From the NCBI RefSeq assembly GCF_001425485.1, contig NZ_LMQW01000016.1, positions 1 through 60,109 of the forward strand: a stretch of DNA of 60,109 bases, in the 5' to 3' direction. Every line of letters begins with the position of its first letter. Positions within the stretch are counted from its first letter, which is position 1. The stretch is from Aureimonas sp. Leaf427. GTDB taxonomy: Bacteria; Pseudomonadota; Alphaproteobacteria; Rhizobiales; Rhizobiaceae. The position numbers and the translations under genes are program-made. Below are positions 1 to 9,315 of this stretch, in pieces. The notes under the pieces were generated by a model. It was not told the DNA's origin and searched no databases. It saw only the letters and a list, made by a program, of their open reading frames with translations.

Positions 1-248
1 GCCAGAACAGCGGCGTCGATCTTCTCCTCATCGATATCCATGCTCGCAAACTTATCATGCAAACCACGCAAACGCCGCGGTCTTCATCGGATGCGTACGC
101 AGCTAACGGCCCCTTCCATCATTTAAGTCGCAGCGGGCACCTTCTGTGTGACTTGTTCGCCCGTGCCGTTAGATTCCGCCACAACGTACCCAGAACCGCA
201 TATCGTCGCGTGATCGTCTTCGTAATCCATTCGTGGCAAGCTGTAACG

Positions 249-416
249 ATGAGCAATGCCTTTTTTTACATTCTTGAAACGATCATTAACGGCTTTCCGC
301 CTGGTGGTATGAAGCCAAGCCCTCGAATGGCTATCGCGAACAAGATTGCGAACTATCTTGCGCTAGGCCTTGTCGCGGCGGTTGGTGTTTGGATCGCATA
401 TGCAGCAATCAGCTAG
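249..416 (+). CDS. Small single-pass membrane protein, hypothetical
   Basis: This 55-residue ORF starts at ATG 249. The reading frame extends further upstream, but that part is basic and low in structure and is probably not coding. The C-terminal third is one hydrophobic helix (residues about 33-52, NYLALGLVAAVGVWIAYAAI). No family is recognised. It is the first of a run of small membrane proteins on the same strand up to 4.5 kb. It may instead be a chance ORF, since no strong ribosome binding site precedes it. Confidence 0.4.
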   Translation: MSNAFFYILETIINGFPPGGMKPSPRMAIANKIANYLALGLVAAVGVWIAYAAIS

Positions 417-450
417 CAGTGGGCGAATACCTGTATAAAGGGTCATCAAC

Positions 451-717
451 ATGAAGGCGATCTGGCGGGCGTTGGGCTTTCTTTTCGGAGGTCTCATGAT
501 GTCGATGATTATCGTCGCGATACTCGGCGCCTTCATTGCGCTGTTTGGCGGAATGTTTGGCCTTGAAAAGCTTCGGTCGTTGGGTGCGAGCCTCGCAGGA
601 GGGGGAGCGGCTGCATTCTTTCTCATCATATTGTCGCCGTTAGGCAGAGTGCTCTCTTTTGCTCTCCTAGCATTCAAGTCAGCTGCACGTGAAGAGCAGA
701 AGACGGCGAAACACTAA
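451..717 (+). CDS. Small two-TM membrane protein, hypothetical
   Basis: The 88-residue product has hydrophobic segments at about residues 8-36 and 50-75, a glycine-rich middle, and a short charged tail (REEQKTAKH). This suggests a two-helix inner-membrane hairpin. The family is not recognised. It lies 34 bp downstream of the preceding small membrane ORF and 45 bp upstream of the next gene, so the three may be cotranscribed. Codon use is less GC-biased than in the T4SS genes further on, which fits a separately acquired segment. Confidence 0.55.
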   Translation: MKAIWRALGFLFGGLMMSMIIVAILGAFIALFGGMFGLEKLRSLGASLAGGGAAAFFLIILSPLGRVLSFALLAFKSAAREEQKTAKH

Positions 718-762
718 CGTCGTGGATGGATTAGCGTTTGACCAATCGTTGTCGGAGAGCCA

Positions 763-1395
763 ATGAGCGAACGTTTTGCAGAAAAATTGTTCTACTGCGT
801 CGCGTGGGGGGCTCCCCTTTTCGCTGCGCTATGGTTGCTTCCAGAACCCGTATACAACCTAGCTTCTCGTGCCTACTACGCGTCAGTTTGGGAACCTGCT
901 GAAGCTCAGGTTATCGCGGTTGACCGCGACACACGCTGCGAACCTAGGTATCGAACGACCGGAAGGCGACACTGGACCATCACACTTGACCGGGTAAGCT
1001 GCAAAGAAGCCAAAGCGATTGAGGCAGCCAAACCCGACCGCGACTGGTTTAAGACCCGGGTTATTCCCTTTGCGCTAGTTGAGCTCCGCCTTGCCGATGT
1101 ACGCTCACAACACAGTTTCGATTACGACGAAATTGACTGGCCCGTAAAGATAGGTGATTTCATACCTGTTGCCGTCGATCCTGCTAATCGAAACAATTTC
1201 ATACCGCAATCGACAACAGCTTACGTTAAAAGGCTACAGGATCTCAGCAAGATGCTGGCATGGATGTTCCTGTGTTGCAGCGTCGTTGGTTCGTTCGGTA
1301 TCTACGGTTTATTCCGGGCACGGGAGAGCCGCGTCAGACAGGATGAACGCTATCGGCAGATCGTAGCGGACGAGGTCAATGGTAATTACCGTTGA
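763..1395 (+). CDS. Two-TM membrane protein, DUF3592-like
   Basis: The 210-residue protein has a membrane segment near residues 10-30 and another near 163-185. Between them is an extracytoplasmic domain that opens with a WEPAEAQVIAVDRD strand and ends with the pattern VKIGDFIPVAVDPANRNNF. This layout (TM, beta-rich domain with a G-D-x-V-P-V-like motif, TM) resembles DUF3592 proteins, although similarity is judged by eye only. Two cysteines (in CEP and SCKE) could form a disulfide. Function is unknown. A shorter protein of the same general plan is at 3254-3709, on the other side of the IS110 insertion. Confidence 0.65.
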   Translation: MSERFAEKLFYCVAWGAPLFAALWLLPEPVYNLASRAYYASVWEPAEAQVIAVDRDTRCEPRYRTTGRRHWTITLDRVSCKEAKAIEAAKPDRDWFKTRVIPFALVELRLADVRSQHSFDYDEIDWPVKIGDFIPVAVDPANRNNFIPQSTTAYVKRLQDLSKMLAWMFLCCSVVGSFGIYGLFRARESRVRQDERYRQIVADEVNGNYR

Positions 1396-1429
1396 TAACA
1401 GCGTGGGATAATGGTAAGAGAACTTCAAT

Positions 1430-1636
1430 TTGACGCTAGATGACATACATCAGGCCGTTGTAATGAGCTTAGGATTGTCGGCAGCGTTCGTAGCCTACTA
1501 CTATGATTTGTATAACGTAAATAGAAAGTATCATTGGGACTTCTCGCCCGACGCAAAAGCATCTCGCGGGTACAACATATTTTTCTCCCTGCTATTTACA
1601 GCGACTTTTGTCTTTTGGTTGCCGTTCATTTTTTGA
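1430..1636 (+). CDS. Small membrane protein, hypothetical
   Basis: This 68-residue ORF needs a TTG start (TLDDIHQ follows). It has hydrophobic segments at about residues 10-26 and 49-67, with a tyrosine-rich stretch (YYYDLYNVNRKYHW) between. No family is recognised. It sits 34 bp after the DUF3592-like gene and just before the IS110 element, whose insertion may have separated it from the membrane protein genes at 3254-4467. Confidence 0.45.
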   Translation: MTLDDIHQAVVMSLGLSAAFVAYYYDLYNVNRKYHWDFSPDAKASRGYNIFFSLLFTATFVFWLPFIF

Positions 1637-1689
1637 TTTAGGTTCCATAATGAGATTTTATGCCATCGTAGTACCGCAAGCGTCATTTT

Positions 1690-3180
1690 GACCGACAATG
1701 TCAGCTTCAGGGTGGTCTGGCAGCGGTCGCCCGCGTTGTGGGCAGGTCGACAGCAGAAGGGCGACCTAGGGTGATGGGGTGGACGCCCCCGACGGCATCG
1801 TTGTGCCAGAATGGGGTGTTTTAACCATTTACAGGAGGCGTCCGTGTCCGAGGTTACTACGATCGGCCTGGATATCGCGAAGACCGTGTTCCATGCCCAT
1901 GGCGCCGACGAGCGCGGCCGCGGCGTGTTGTCCAAGCGCCTGACGCGGCCAAAGCTGCTGGCCTTTTTTGCCGCGCAGCCACGCTGCATCGTGGCGCTGG
2001 AGGCATGCGGCGGGGCCCACCATTGGGCTCGCGAGCTGACGGCACTGGGCCATGAGGTTCGGCTGATCCCGCCTGCCTACGTGAAGCCGTTCGTGAAGCG
2101 GCACAAGAACGACGCGGTGGATGCCGAGGCGATCTGCGAGGCGGCGCAGCGACCAACCATGCGCTTCGTGGCCGTCAAGAGCGAGGAGCAGCAGGCATCG
2201 GCGCTCGTGTTCCGGACCAGGGACCTCCTCGTTCGCCAGCGCACCCAGCTCATCAATGCCATTCGCGGTCACCTGACCGAGTATGGCTGGGTTGCGCCGA
2301 AGGGGCCTGCCTACGTCTCGATGCTGAGTGATCTGCTCGACGACGAGCTGGGGGCCTCCTTGCCGCCGGCAGCAGTCTCAATGTTCCGCGTCATGCTCGA
2401 CCTCCTCGCCGATCTTGACGAGCGCATCACCGCTCTCGACAAGGAGATCGCCCAGCGCGTCCGCGAGCAGGAGACGGCGCGGCGGTTGATGACCATTCCC
2501 GGGATCGGGCCGATCACGGCGACGGCGCTGATGGCCCTGGCACCAGCAGCCGAAACGTTTGCCAAGGGGCGCGACTTCGCTGCCTGGCTCGGACTGACGC
2601 CGTCGCAGCACTCGACAGGCGGCAAGCAGAAGCTCGGCGCAACCTCTAAAATGGGCGAGCGAACGCTGCGGCGCCTTCTGATCATTGGGGCTAGCGCCGT
2701 GATCATCCAGGCCACGCGGCGCGGGACCGCGAAGGGATCGTGGCTGGAACAGATGCTGGCGCGCAAGCCGCGCATGCTGGTGACGGTGGCGCTGGCCAAC
2801 AAGATGGCGCGTATCGTCTGGGCCCTTCTGGCAAAGGGCGGAACTTACCGAGCTCCGATGGCGGTCGCGGCGTAAGCCGGGGTCGTCGTCAGAGGCCGTC
2901 GGGACGCGAGGTCGGTCGAAGGAGAGCATGGCACAACAGTCGGCGAGACGGGGCCGGAAGAACCAGTGCTTTCCACCGTGCCATCGAGCACGCTCTGGGT
3001 GTTTTGGTTCCGGTCCGCGAACTCCCATACGGGCCCGCAGCGATACGCTGCATCAGAGGCCGGACAGATGGCAGCATCCGACATCGTGCCAACTCTACAG
3101 AAACCACTTGCGCCCAAGGGGGCGTCCACAGATGGAAAGCGGATGGTCGGCTTTGTGATAGGTATCCACGAAACCCGACA
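1690..3180 (+). mobile_element. IS110-family insertion sequence (approximate limits)
   Basis: The element is defined by the intact transposase at 1844-2875 and the roughly 150 and 300 bp of non-coding DNA flanking it, up to the neighbouring small genes at 1636 and 3254. IS110 elements often lack clear terminal inverted repeats and target duplications, so the exact ends cannot be placed here. The longer 3' non-coding stretch (2876-3180) holds only spurious ORFs. Confidence 0.4.
1844..2875 (+). CDS. IS110 family transposase
   Basis: The product has 343 residues from GTG 1844, chosen because AGGAGG lies 8 bases upstream and the protein then begins SEVTTIGLDIAKTVFHAHG, the usual IS110 N-terminus. 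The N-terminal DEDD RuvC-like domain shows the first Asp in IGLDIAK, the Glu in VALEACGGAHHWAREL and the last Asp pair in KNDAVDAEAICEA. The C-terminal transposase_20 part shows MTIPGIGPITATAL and the serine-bearing stretch FAAWLGLTPSQHSTGGKQKLG. Length and motifs are complete, so it appears functional. It has inserted between small membrane protein genes. Confidence 0.94.
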   Translation: MSEVTTIGLDIAKTVFHAHGADERGRGVLSKRLTRPKLLAFFAAQPRCIVALEACGGAHHWARELTALGHEVRLIPPAYVKPFVKRHKNDAVDAEAICEAAQRPTMRFVAVKSEEQQASALVFRTRDLLVRQRTQLINAIRGHLTEYGWVAPKGPAYVSMLSDLLDDELGASLPPAAVSMFRVMLDLLADLDERITALDKEIAQRVREQETARRLMTIPGIGPITATALMALAPAAETFAKGRDFAAWLGLTPSQHSTGGKQKLGATSKMGERTLRRLLIIGASAVIIQATRRGTAKGSWLEQMLARKPRMLVTVALANKMARIVWALLAKGGTYRAPMAVAA

Positions 3181-3253
3181 CTAACGAACGGGTAATCTTC
3201 ATAGCGGAGGATCGACCCCTCTCTATCAGATCGTCTTCTGACCCGCGGTTTCG

Positions 3254-3709
3254 ATGTCAAGATTCTCAGGATACAATGAACTGTTCGGCGTAACCGATGA
3301 GGCAGCTATAAGCTCTGGTTTCATATTCTTTGGACTAGCTGGACTTGCTTTATCGCTTCGCATGGCTGTCGTGGTAAGGCGTCTTAAGCTATCTGAACAA
3401 GTGATAGGCAACGTAAAGGACTTTACGTTAAACTGTATATCTCCAACGGTAACATACACTTCACTTATCGTTGAGGTTAAGATGGCAGATGGAACGGTCA
3501 AGACAATTTCGGACGGCCGCAATATCGGAGGGCAGTTATTTTCAATAGGCCAACCGGTACCTATACTTCATCACGTTGCCAGTGGACAGTTGTTTTTGGT
3601 TCTCAACGATAAGCTAGAAAAAAGGCTTCAGAAGATGGCGATTGGGTACATTATAGGCAGCGCCCTTGCTTTTGCTCTAGGGCTGGGCGCATTCTACCGT
3701 GTCTTTTGA
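3254..3709 (+). CDS. Two-TM membrane protein, DUF3592-like
   Basis: The 151-residue protein has a hydrophobic segment at about residues 18-42 and another at about 128-148. The domain between them begins EQVIGNVKDFTLN and includes a VEVKMADGTVKTISDGRNIGGQ turn, then GQPVPILHHVASGQ. The order TM, beta domain, G-x-P-V-P motif, TM is the DUF3592 plan also seen at 763-1395. Function is unknown. It is the first gene after the IS110 element, and its lower GC content matches the other small membrane genes here. Confidence 0.6.
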   Translation: MSRFSGYNELFGVTDEAAISSGFIFFGLAGLALSLRMAVVVRRLKLSEQVIGNVKDFTLNCISPTVTYTSLIVEVKMADGTVKTISDGRNIGGQLFSIGQPVPILHHVASGQLFLVLNDKLEKRLQKMAIGYIIGSALAFALGLGAFYRVF

Positions 3710-3749
3710 CTATTTTGCCCATCGGGTTTGCACGTTGTGAAACCTAAAT

Positions 3750-4214
3750 ATGATTGGACTGCTGATCGCCCGCTTTCAGGCGAGCTTTCCTCGGTTAACA
3801 CTGATAGTTCACAGCTTGGCTGTGGCGCTGACCGGGATCGCACTTTGTAAGGGCTGGTTCTCAGGAGATGTAAGCTCTTACAGATTGTCTGCGAAGCTCG
3901 ACAGCGAACCTTTTGCGTTTTTGTTTGTCTTCCTTGGGACTCTGGCGATCGAGTGCATGCTGATCGGCTCTCTGCTGCTATCTATCTGTCCGGAGCGGCA
4001 CCTCCGGCGTTTGCACCCAAAGCTAGCGGAGTTCAAGAGAAGGCGACAGCAGCGGATTAAGCAAAGACTCGGTTGTCTCAACGCCGAAGATATCGAACGC
4101 AGAGCATTCGACGAACCGCCTAGACTCATCATACCGCCGCAGAGGGGCATGCAGGTCACGGAGATTTATTCAGCTGAAAAGGCGCCAGCAAAGCCGGAAA
4201 TAGAAAAGCGGTGA
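3750..4214 (+). CDS. Membrane protein, hypothetical
   Basis: The 154-residue product has hydrophobic segments at about residues 15-36 and 56-78, followed by a strongly basic stretch (KRRRQQRIKQR) and a hydrophilic cytoplasmic tail ending in lysines and glutamates. By the positive-inside rule the tail is cytoplasmic. No family is recognised. It lies 40 bp after the previous gene and 4 bp before the next, which suggests one operon. Confidence 0.55.
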   Translation: MIGLLIARFQASFPRLTLIVHSLAVALTGIALCKGWFSGDVSSYRLSAKLDSEPFAFLFVFLGTLAIECMLIGSLLLSICPERHLRRLHPKLAEFKRRRQQRIKQRLGCLNAEDIERRAFDEPPRLIIPPQRGMQVTEIYSAEKAPAKPEIEKR

Positions 4215-4218
4215 ACCT

Positions 4219-4467
4219 ATGATATGCCGGAATTTCCAAAGAATGGTTGTCTTCTATACTGCCTATGCAGTGAGCTTGGCTGCCGGGGTCCTGCAAATTT
4301 ATCCCGCTGTCGTAAGTGGCATAGCGGAGTGGCCAAAGCAAAAGCTCATTAGCTTTTCAGAAACGCCGGTAGCGTTCATGGTTGCCTTGGCAATTTATAG
4401 TTTTGCGCCCTTAGCTGTGTCGTTCTTTACGTTCTGGAAAGCCGAGACGATCCGGCTTCGCCCGTGA
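4219..4467 (+). CDS. Small two-TM membrane protein, hypothetical
   Basis: The 82-residue product has hydrophobic segments at about residues 9-35 and 52-75 and a short basic tail. It starts 4 bp after the stop of the preceding membrane protein gene, so the two are probably translated from one message. No family is recognised. Confidence 0.5.
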   Translation: MICRNFQRMVVFYTAYAVSLAAGVLQIYPAVVSGIAEWPKQKLISFSETPVAFMVALAIYSFAPLAVSFFTFWKAETIRLRP

Positions 4468-4626
4468 CACGACCGGCGCGAAGAGACCGGCGAATGTCAG
4501 CTTCCGCTTCAATCAGAAGGCCATCGGTCGGCTGTGAAGGGTCGACAGCGGATAGACCGCTTTCAGGCGGTCGCATCGTCAGCGCAGATCGGCTCGACCA
4601 AGCGTAGTTTCCGGTCACTGAATGAC

Positions 4627-4830
4627 TTACGCGCCTATGGTCACCTCTCGTGTCTCTGCAGAGGCCGTTCGCTTCGCGATCTTAGCGACCGTCGCCCGCG
4701 AACACCCGAAGGCCTGCTGAACCGCTGTCCATGACGAGCCGCCCTTGAGCATGCCGGCGAAGCCGGCGTTGCGCCTGGTGTCCTCAGGGCGCCCCTTATA
4801 GACCCCAGCAGCTTTGGCCCGCTCCTGGCC
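4627..4830 (-). pseudogene. Resolvase/invertase C-terminal fragment
   Basis: Reading the minus strand from 4830 to the TAA at 4627 gives a continuous stretch with GQERAKAAGVYKGRPED, then AVQQAFGCSRATVAKIAKR. This matches the hinge (ERAKAAGxYKGR) and the C-terminal helix-turn-helix of Tn3-type serine resolvases. The catalytic N-terminal domain with its serine is missing upstream, so this is a truncated remnant of an older mobile element. Confidence 0.6.
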
Positions 4831-5494
4831 CCGCGGCGGCTGGTGGCGTCTGGAACAGAGTAGAAGTTGCAGCCGACGCTGACCATGCCCTCGCGGCGGA
4901 TGCGCCGCTTGAGCTTCAGGACCGATCGGAACGGGGCCAGCGCCTTCAGCCCACGCTAGATGTATTTGCGCAACGACTTGCGGTCGGCTCCCGTCGTCTT
5001 AAGCGATTGCCGAAACCGACCGGCCCTGCCGATGCAGCTACGGGATCACCATCTCCTCGCGCTTGATCACCGAAATCCATCTCCCTACCATCGGAAGAAG
5101 CATCGGCGAGTACCCCCTGCCGGTCTTCCACTACGAAAGCCATGATCAGCTTCGTGCGTTTCGCGTGGCTCAACCCACTCATCACCTTCTACGTCTGCTG
5201 CTTTCGCCGCCGTCGCTTCGTGGCAGGCCACTACGTTGGCTGCTCGCGCGGCACTCCCCCACTCCGTGGGCTCGTTGGTCCGCCACACTCACTGACTTCC
5301 AGTTTTGGGTTTGGTCGTTGGCTTGTCAGCCAACTCCTCGACCTTGTAGTCGTCCGGTGACGGGGAGCGCGGCGAACAAGCTGGGCCCCACGGCGCCCGT
5401 GTAGCAAGCATCTTAATATGAACGTGCATGTGTTCAAAATGACGCAGAAAGCCAGCTCATCCCGCTATTACGTTAGGTAAAACGGGAGGCCCAT
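4831..5494. other. Non-coding stretch with mobile-element debris
   Basis: No gene with believable composition was found here. Short ORFs on both strands are arginine- and proline-rich or are mirror images of each other. The region probably holds the decayed remainder of the element that supplied the resolvase fragment. A plausible start region for the lipoprotein gene at 5495 lies at its end (AGGCCCATATG). Confidence 0.4.
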
Positions 5495-6499
5495 ATGATC
5501 AGCTTGGCTAAGATTGGCGCGGGCGCGCTCTACGCTTCTGTAACGTTCGCACTGTCAGCTTGTGCAACACGGCCTATGCTGGAGAATGTTGTTCCCTACA
5601 CCACCATCGATATCTCAACCAAAATCAGATGCGACGCAAGGCAGGCTCTTCTAACTCAGCTGCACGACTACTTCAAAAACTATCAAAACGTGGCGAGGAC
5701 GACCAACCAGCCGTTAATCGATCGCCAAATATACGAGTTGGTTGAGAGCAAAGCGTTGGCTGTCAAAGACGTGCCTCTTAGTTCGCTGCCGCCAGAGCCA
5801 CGAGAAAAGTTAGAAAGATTTCGGCAGGGCGCAATAATATATGACTTTGCATTTGACATTCATGAGCAGAATAATATTGATGCATCCGTGGGATACAATG
5901 ATTGCTTCAATCTGAGTCGTGCATTTGGAACAGTTAGCGCTTCCTCGGATAGCACACGCAGAAACAAGCGCATGTTTAGACTTGAGGATAACTTTGAAAC
6001 ACTCATTCGAAATCTTCCTATAGAGTGTTTCAAGATAGATGCGGTAAAAGCAAACTCCAAAAAGAAGGGAAGCGCATACCCTATCGCCGATGATTTGAAC
6101 CTCGCCGAAGCCATCGGCTCCTTCTAGTATCTTACAGACTACAGTAATCTGATTGCTCTCAGTGATAATGTTATCACCGCCAAAGGAGGCTCTGATAGCA
6201 AGTACAGCTGGCATGTTGATGAAATCACGTTCACGACTAAGCTAACAGGCACGATAAATCCGCAGTTTGAAGATACCGGGCGTATCGAGACGTTTAGGCT
6301 TGCTCCGGTGGGGGTCACCGCCACAAGCCTACGAGAAGACATTCATAGACTGGTGTTTGCGTTGGCAATGCCGGCCCGCAATACAAAGGGTGGGACATTT
6401 TCTGGTTCATCGATTGCCGCTCAAGGCGCAGCTGACACAGCCATAGTTCTCGGCGACGACAGGGTTTCACAACGTCAGCTGCGGGCTCTGGTCCGCTAA
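5495..6499 (+). pseudogene. Lipoprotein gene interrupted by an in-frame TAG
   Basis: The frame begins with a lipoprotein signal peptide whose lipobox is LSAC (Cys near residue 23), and it runs 210 codons to a TAG at 6125-6127. The same frame then continues without another stop to the TAA at 6497-6499 and still reads like protein (for example YSWHVDEITFTTKLTG). The natural product would therefore be about 334 residues. The family is not recognised; the protein would be anchored to the outer or inner membrane facing the periplasm. Either the gene is a recent amber pseudogene or only the shorter lipoprotein is made. The IS3 element begins 5 bp after the final stop. Confidence 0.65.
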
Positions 6500-6504
6500 G
6501 TGTC

Positions 6505-6531
6505 TGAAACGCGCCGGGTTTGCCGGAGGCT
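6505..6531 (+). repeat. IS3 element left terminal inverted repeat
   Basis: These 27 bases are exactly the reverse complement of 7801-7827. The outermost bases are TG, as expected for an IS3-family left end. Confidence 0.93.
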
Positions 6532-6554
6532 CCCACTCTTGAGAGTATGGAGCC

Positions 6555-7786
<1,232 letters not shown>

Positions 7787-7800
7787 GACTCAATCCAACC

Positions 7801-7827
7801 AGCCTCCGGCAAACCCGGCGCGTTTCA
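7801..7827 (-). repeat. IS3 element right terminal inverted repeat
   Basis: This is the exact reverse complement of 6505-6531 and ends with CA, as expected for an IS3-family right end. Confidence 0.93.
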
Positions 7828-7874
7828 CTTTCCCTTCTGCGCTCTGCCCGGTGGAAGCAGTCCGGTTGCAACAT

Positions 7875-7890
7875 ATACAAAACTTTGTAT
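7875..7890 (+). promoter_or_regulatory. Inverted repeat, probable HigA operator
   Basis: ATACAAA-AC-TTTGTAT is a perfect 7-bp inverted repeat with a 2-bp spacer, 8 bp before the toxin start codon. Type II antitoxins of the HigA/XRE class repress their own operon at sites of this kind. The overlap with a TATGAT-like -10 is seen in the sequence; binding is inferred. Confidence 0.5.
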
Positions 7891-7898
7891 GATGCGCC

Positions 7899-8230
7899 AT
7901 GCCGAAGGATCTGGAATTTCGTGGAAGTGCTTTGGCCGATCTATGCGCCTTCCCTCTCTGATCCGCCGGGAAGCGGGCTATCAGCTCGATAAGGTCCAGA
8001 ACGGCCTGGAGCCGGACGACTGGAAGCCGATGACGACGATCGGCTCAGGCGTTCAGGAAATCCGGATACGGGACGAGGCCGGCGCGTTCCGGGTGATCTA
8101 CGTCGCCAAGTTCGTCGGCACCGTCTACGTCCTGCACTGCTTCCAGAAGAAGACGCAGAAGACAGGAAAACAGGACCTGGACCTCGCCTCGAAACGCTAT
8201 CGCGATCTCGCACAGGAGCTTGAGCAATGA
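7899..8230 (+). pseudogene. HigB/RelE-like toxin, probably frameshifted
   Basis: This is a Gp49-like (HigB) ribosome-dependent mRNA interferase. From ATG 7899 the frame reads PKDLEFRGSALADL, the usual HigB start, but it hits a stop after about 20 codons. The rest of the family sequence (SLIRREAGYQLDKVQNGLEP ... FRVIYVAKFVGTVYVLHCFQKKTQKT) continues in another frame to 8230. One missing base near 7945-7956 explains this. An alternative ORF from 7889 spans the whole stretch but replaces the conserved N-terminus with an unrelated sequence. The toxin is thus likely inactive, or its N-terminus is altered. It overlaps the antitoxin gene by 4 bp. Confidence 0.7.
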
Positions 8231-8508
8231 GCGGGCAGACCTTCACCAGCGTTTGGGACGCGATCGAGCCGACGCCGCAGGAAGCCGAGAACATGAAGCT
8301 GCGCTCGTCGCTGATGATAGCGTTGGAGCAGCACATTCGAGCTCAGGCCTGGACGCAGGGACAGGCAGCCAAGCGCCTCGGCGTCACCCAGCCGCGCATT
8401 TCCGATCTGCTGCGCGGCAAAATCAACCTTTTCAGCCTCGACATGCTCGTGAACATGGCCGTGAGCGCGGGTCTCCATGTCGAAATGCGGGTGCAGGACG
8501 CGGCCTGA
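8227..8508 (+). CDS. HigA-like antitoxin, XRE-family regulator
   Basis: The 93-residue protein has an N-terminal segment (SVWDAIEPTPQEAENMKLRS) typical of HigA2-type antitoxins, then a helix-turn-helix (AWTQGQAAKRLGVTQPRISD, residues about 43-62) and the LLRGKINLFSLDMLVNM motif. It neutralises the HigB toxin and represses the operon. Its ATG overlaps the toxin stop (ATGA), so the order is toxin first, as in higBA loci. This gene appears intact even though the toxin looks frameshifted. Confidence 0.85.
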   Translation: MSGQTFTSVWDAIEPTPQEAENMKLRSSLMIALEQHIRAQAWTQGQAAKRLGVTQPRISDLLRGKINLFSLDMLVNMAVSAGLHVEMRVQDAA

Positions 8509-8606
8509 CGGCCAAGCGCTTTCGTGCAAGGAGCCATGGCTAATTGTTACGACGGAGCTCACATCTCCAGGCCGTAGCCGAACCGATGGCGGTACCGTAG
8601 AACTGC

Positions 8607-8631
8607 GATAGGCGGGAGGGCCCCGCCTATC
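8607..8631 (+). terminator. Stem-loop, possible terminator after higBA
   Basis: A perfect 10-bp inverted repeat (GATAGGCGGG with its complement) and a 5-base loop lie about 100 bp after the antitoxin stop. Only a weak T-rich stretch (AGTTTCGTT) follows, so termination is plausible but not certain. Confidence 0.45.
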
Positions 8632-8676
8632 AGTTTCGTTCAGTCACTGACTTTTCAGCAGCGACAATAGTTTGAT

Positions 8677-8847
8677 TTAGCAGATGCCGCCGCGGCCGCC
8701 GGGCTTACAGCCGGATGCACGGTCGCCGCAGCGCGAGCCGTCGGAAGCGCGATCGGAAGAGTTCGTGCAAGCCTTCGCCGAAGGCACGATGGCGAAAGGC
8801 GAAAGCGCAAAGGCAGCCGTGAGGATGGCAGCGGTCAGGAGCTTCAT
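8677..8847 (-). CDS. Small secreted cysteine-containing protein
   Basis: The 56-residue ORF starts at MKLLTAAILTAAFALSPF (ATG 8847), a clear Sec signal peptide. The mature part is about 30 residues, rich in Ser, Asp, Gly, Arg and Cys, with a repeated SDRASDGSRCGDRASGC-like pattern. No family is recognised. It lies near two other secreted-protein genes on the same strand (excalibur and thermonuclease). Confidence 0.55.
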   Translation of the reverse strand: MKLLTAAILTAAFALSPFAIVPSAKACTNSSDRASDGSRCGDRASGCKPGGRGGIC

Positions 8848-8991
8848 GGTGGCGGATCCAGTCAGGGAGTCCACAGTCGTAGGCCGCTGCGGTGCTTTCA
8901 TGAAGCACAAACTCGGGTTGCGTAACATTCGACTTTAGCGAGTTTCTTCATAAGGCTGCAGACACATGCCGAAAGGCAACAGATTGCCTCT

Positions 8992-9294
8992 TCAGCAGCC
9001 GATACGTGCGCGGATCTCGTCGACCTGGGCCTTTGATCGGCAGACGGTCTCACATGGGATGCCGTCGTTGTCGCGATCGGCGCCGGCATAGCCATCACAC
9101 CACATCTGGACGGCTTCCTCGCAAGTCGACGCGGTCTTGCAGCTCCGGCGCTGGGCGACTTGGAACTCGCCTTCGACAAGCAAGCGCTCGAGCGCGTTCG
9201 GCTGGCTTTCCCGTGCGCGGGACAGCTCAGCGAAGGCCGGGTTGGGCAAGGCCGCCAGCGCGGCCCCGATAATGATCGTTCGAAGCATTCTCAT
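8992..9294 (-). CDS. Secreted excalibur-domain protein
   Basis: The 100-residue protein has an N-terminal signal peptide (MLRTIIIGAALAALPNPAFA). Its C-terminal domain contains CDGYAGADRDNDGIPCE, the DxDxDGxxCE calcium-binding signature of excalibur domains, with further cysteines that could form disulfides. Such domains are often found with extracellular nucleases of the thermonuclease family, and the next gene on this strand is one, 21 bp away. The role is probably calcium-dependent and extracellular; the substrate is unknown. Confidence 0.75.
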   Translation of the reverse strand: MRMLRTIIIGAALAALPNPAFAELSRARESQPNALERLLVEGEFQVAQRRSCKTASTCEEAVQMWCDGYAGADRDNDGIPCETVCRSKAQVDEIRARIGC

Positions 9295-9315
9295 TCCCCC
9301 TCTGTTTGATGGTCT

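Noticed and set aside
1-248. Possible coding start of the first ORF at 57
   Set aside because: The first 64 codons are Arg/Ser/His-rich without structure; only the hydrophobic part from 249 looks real.
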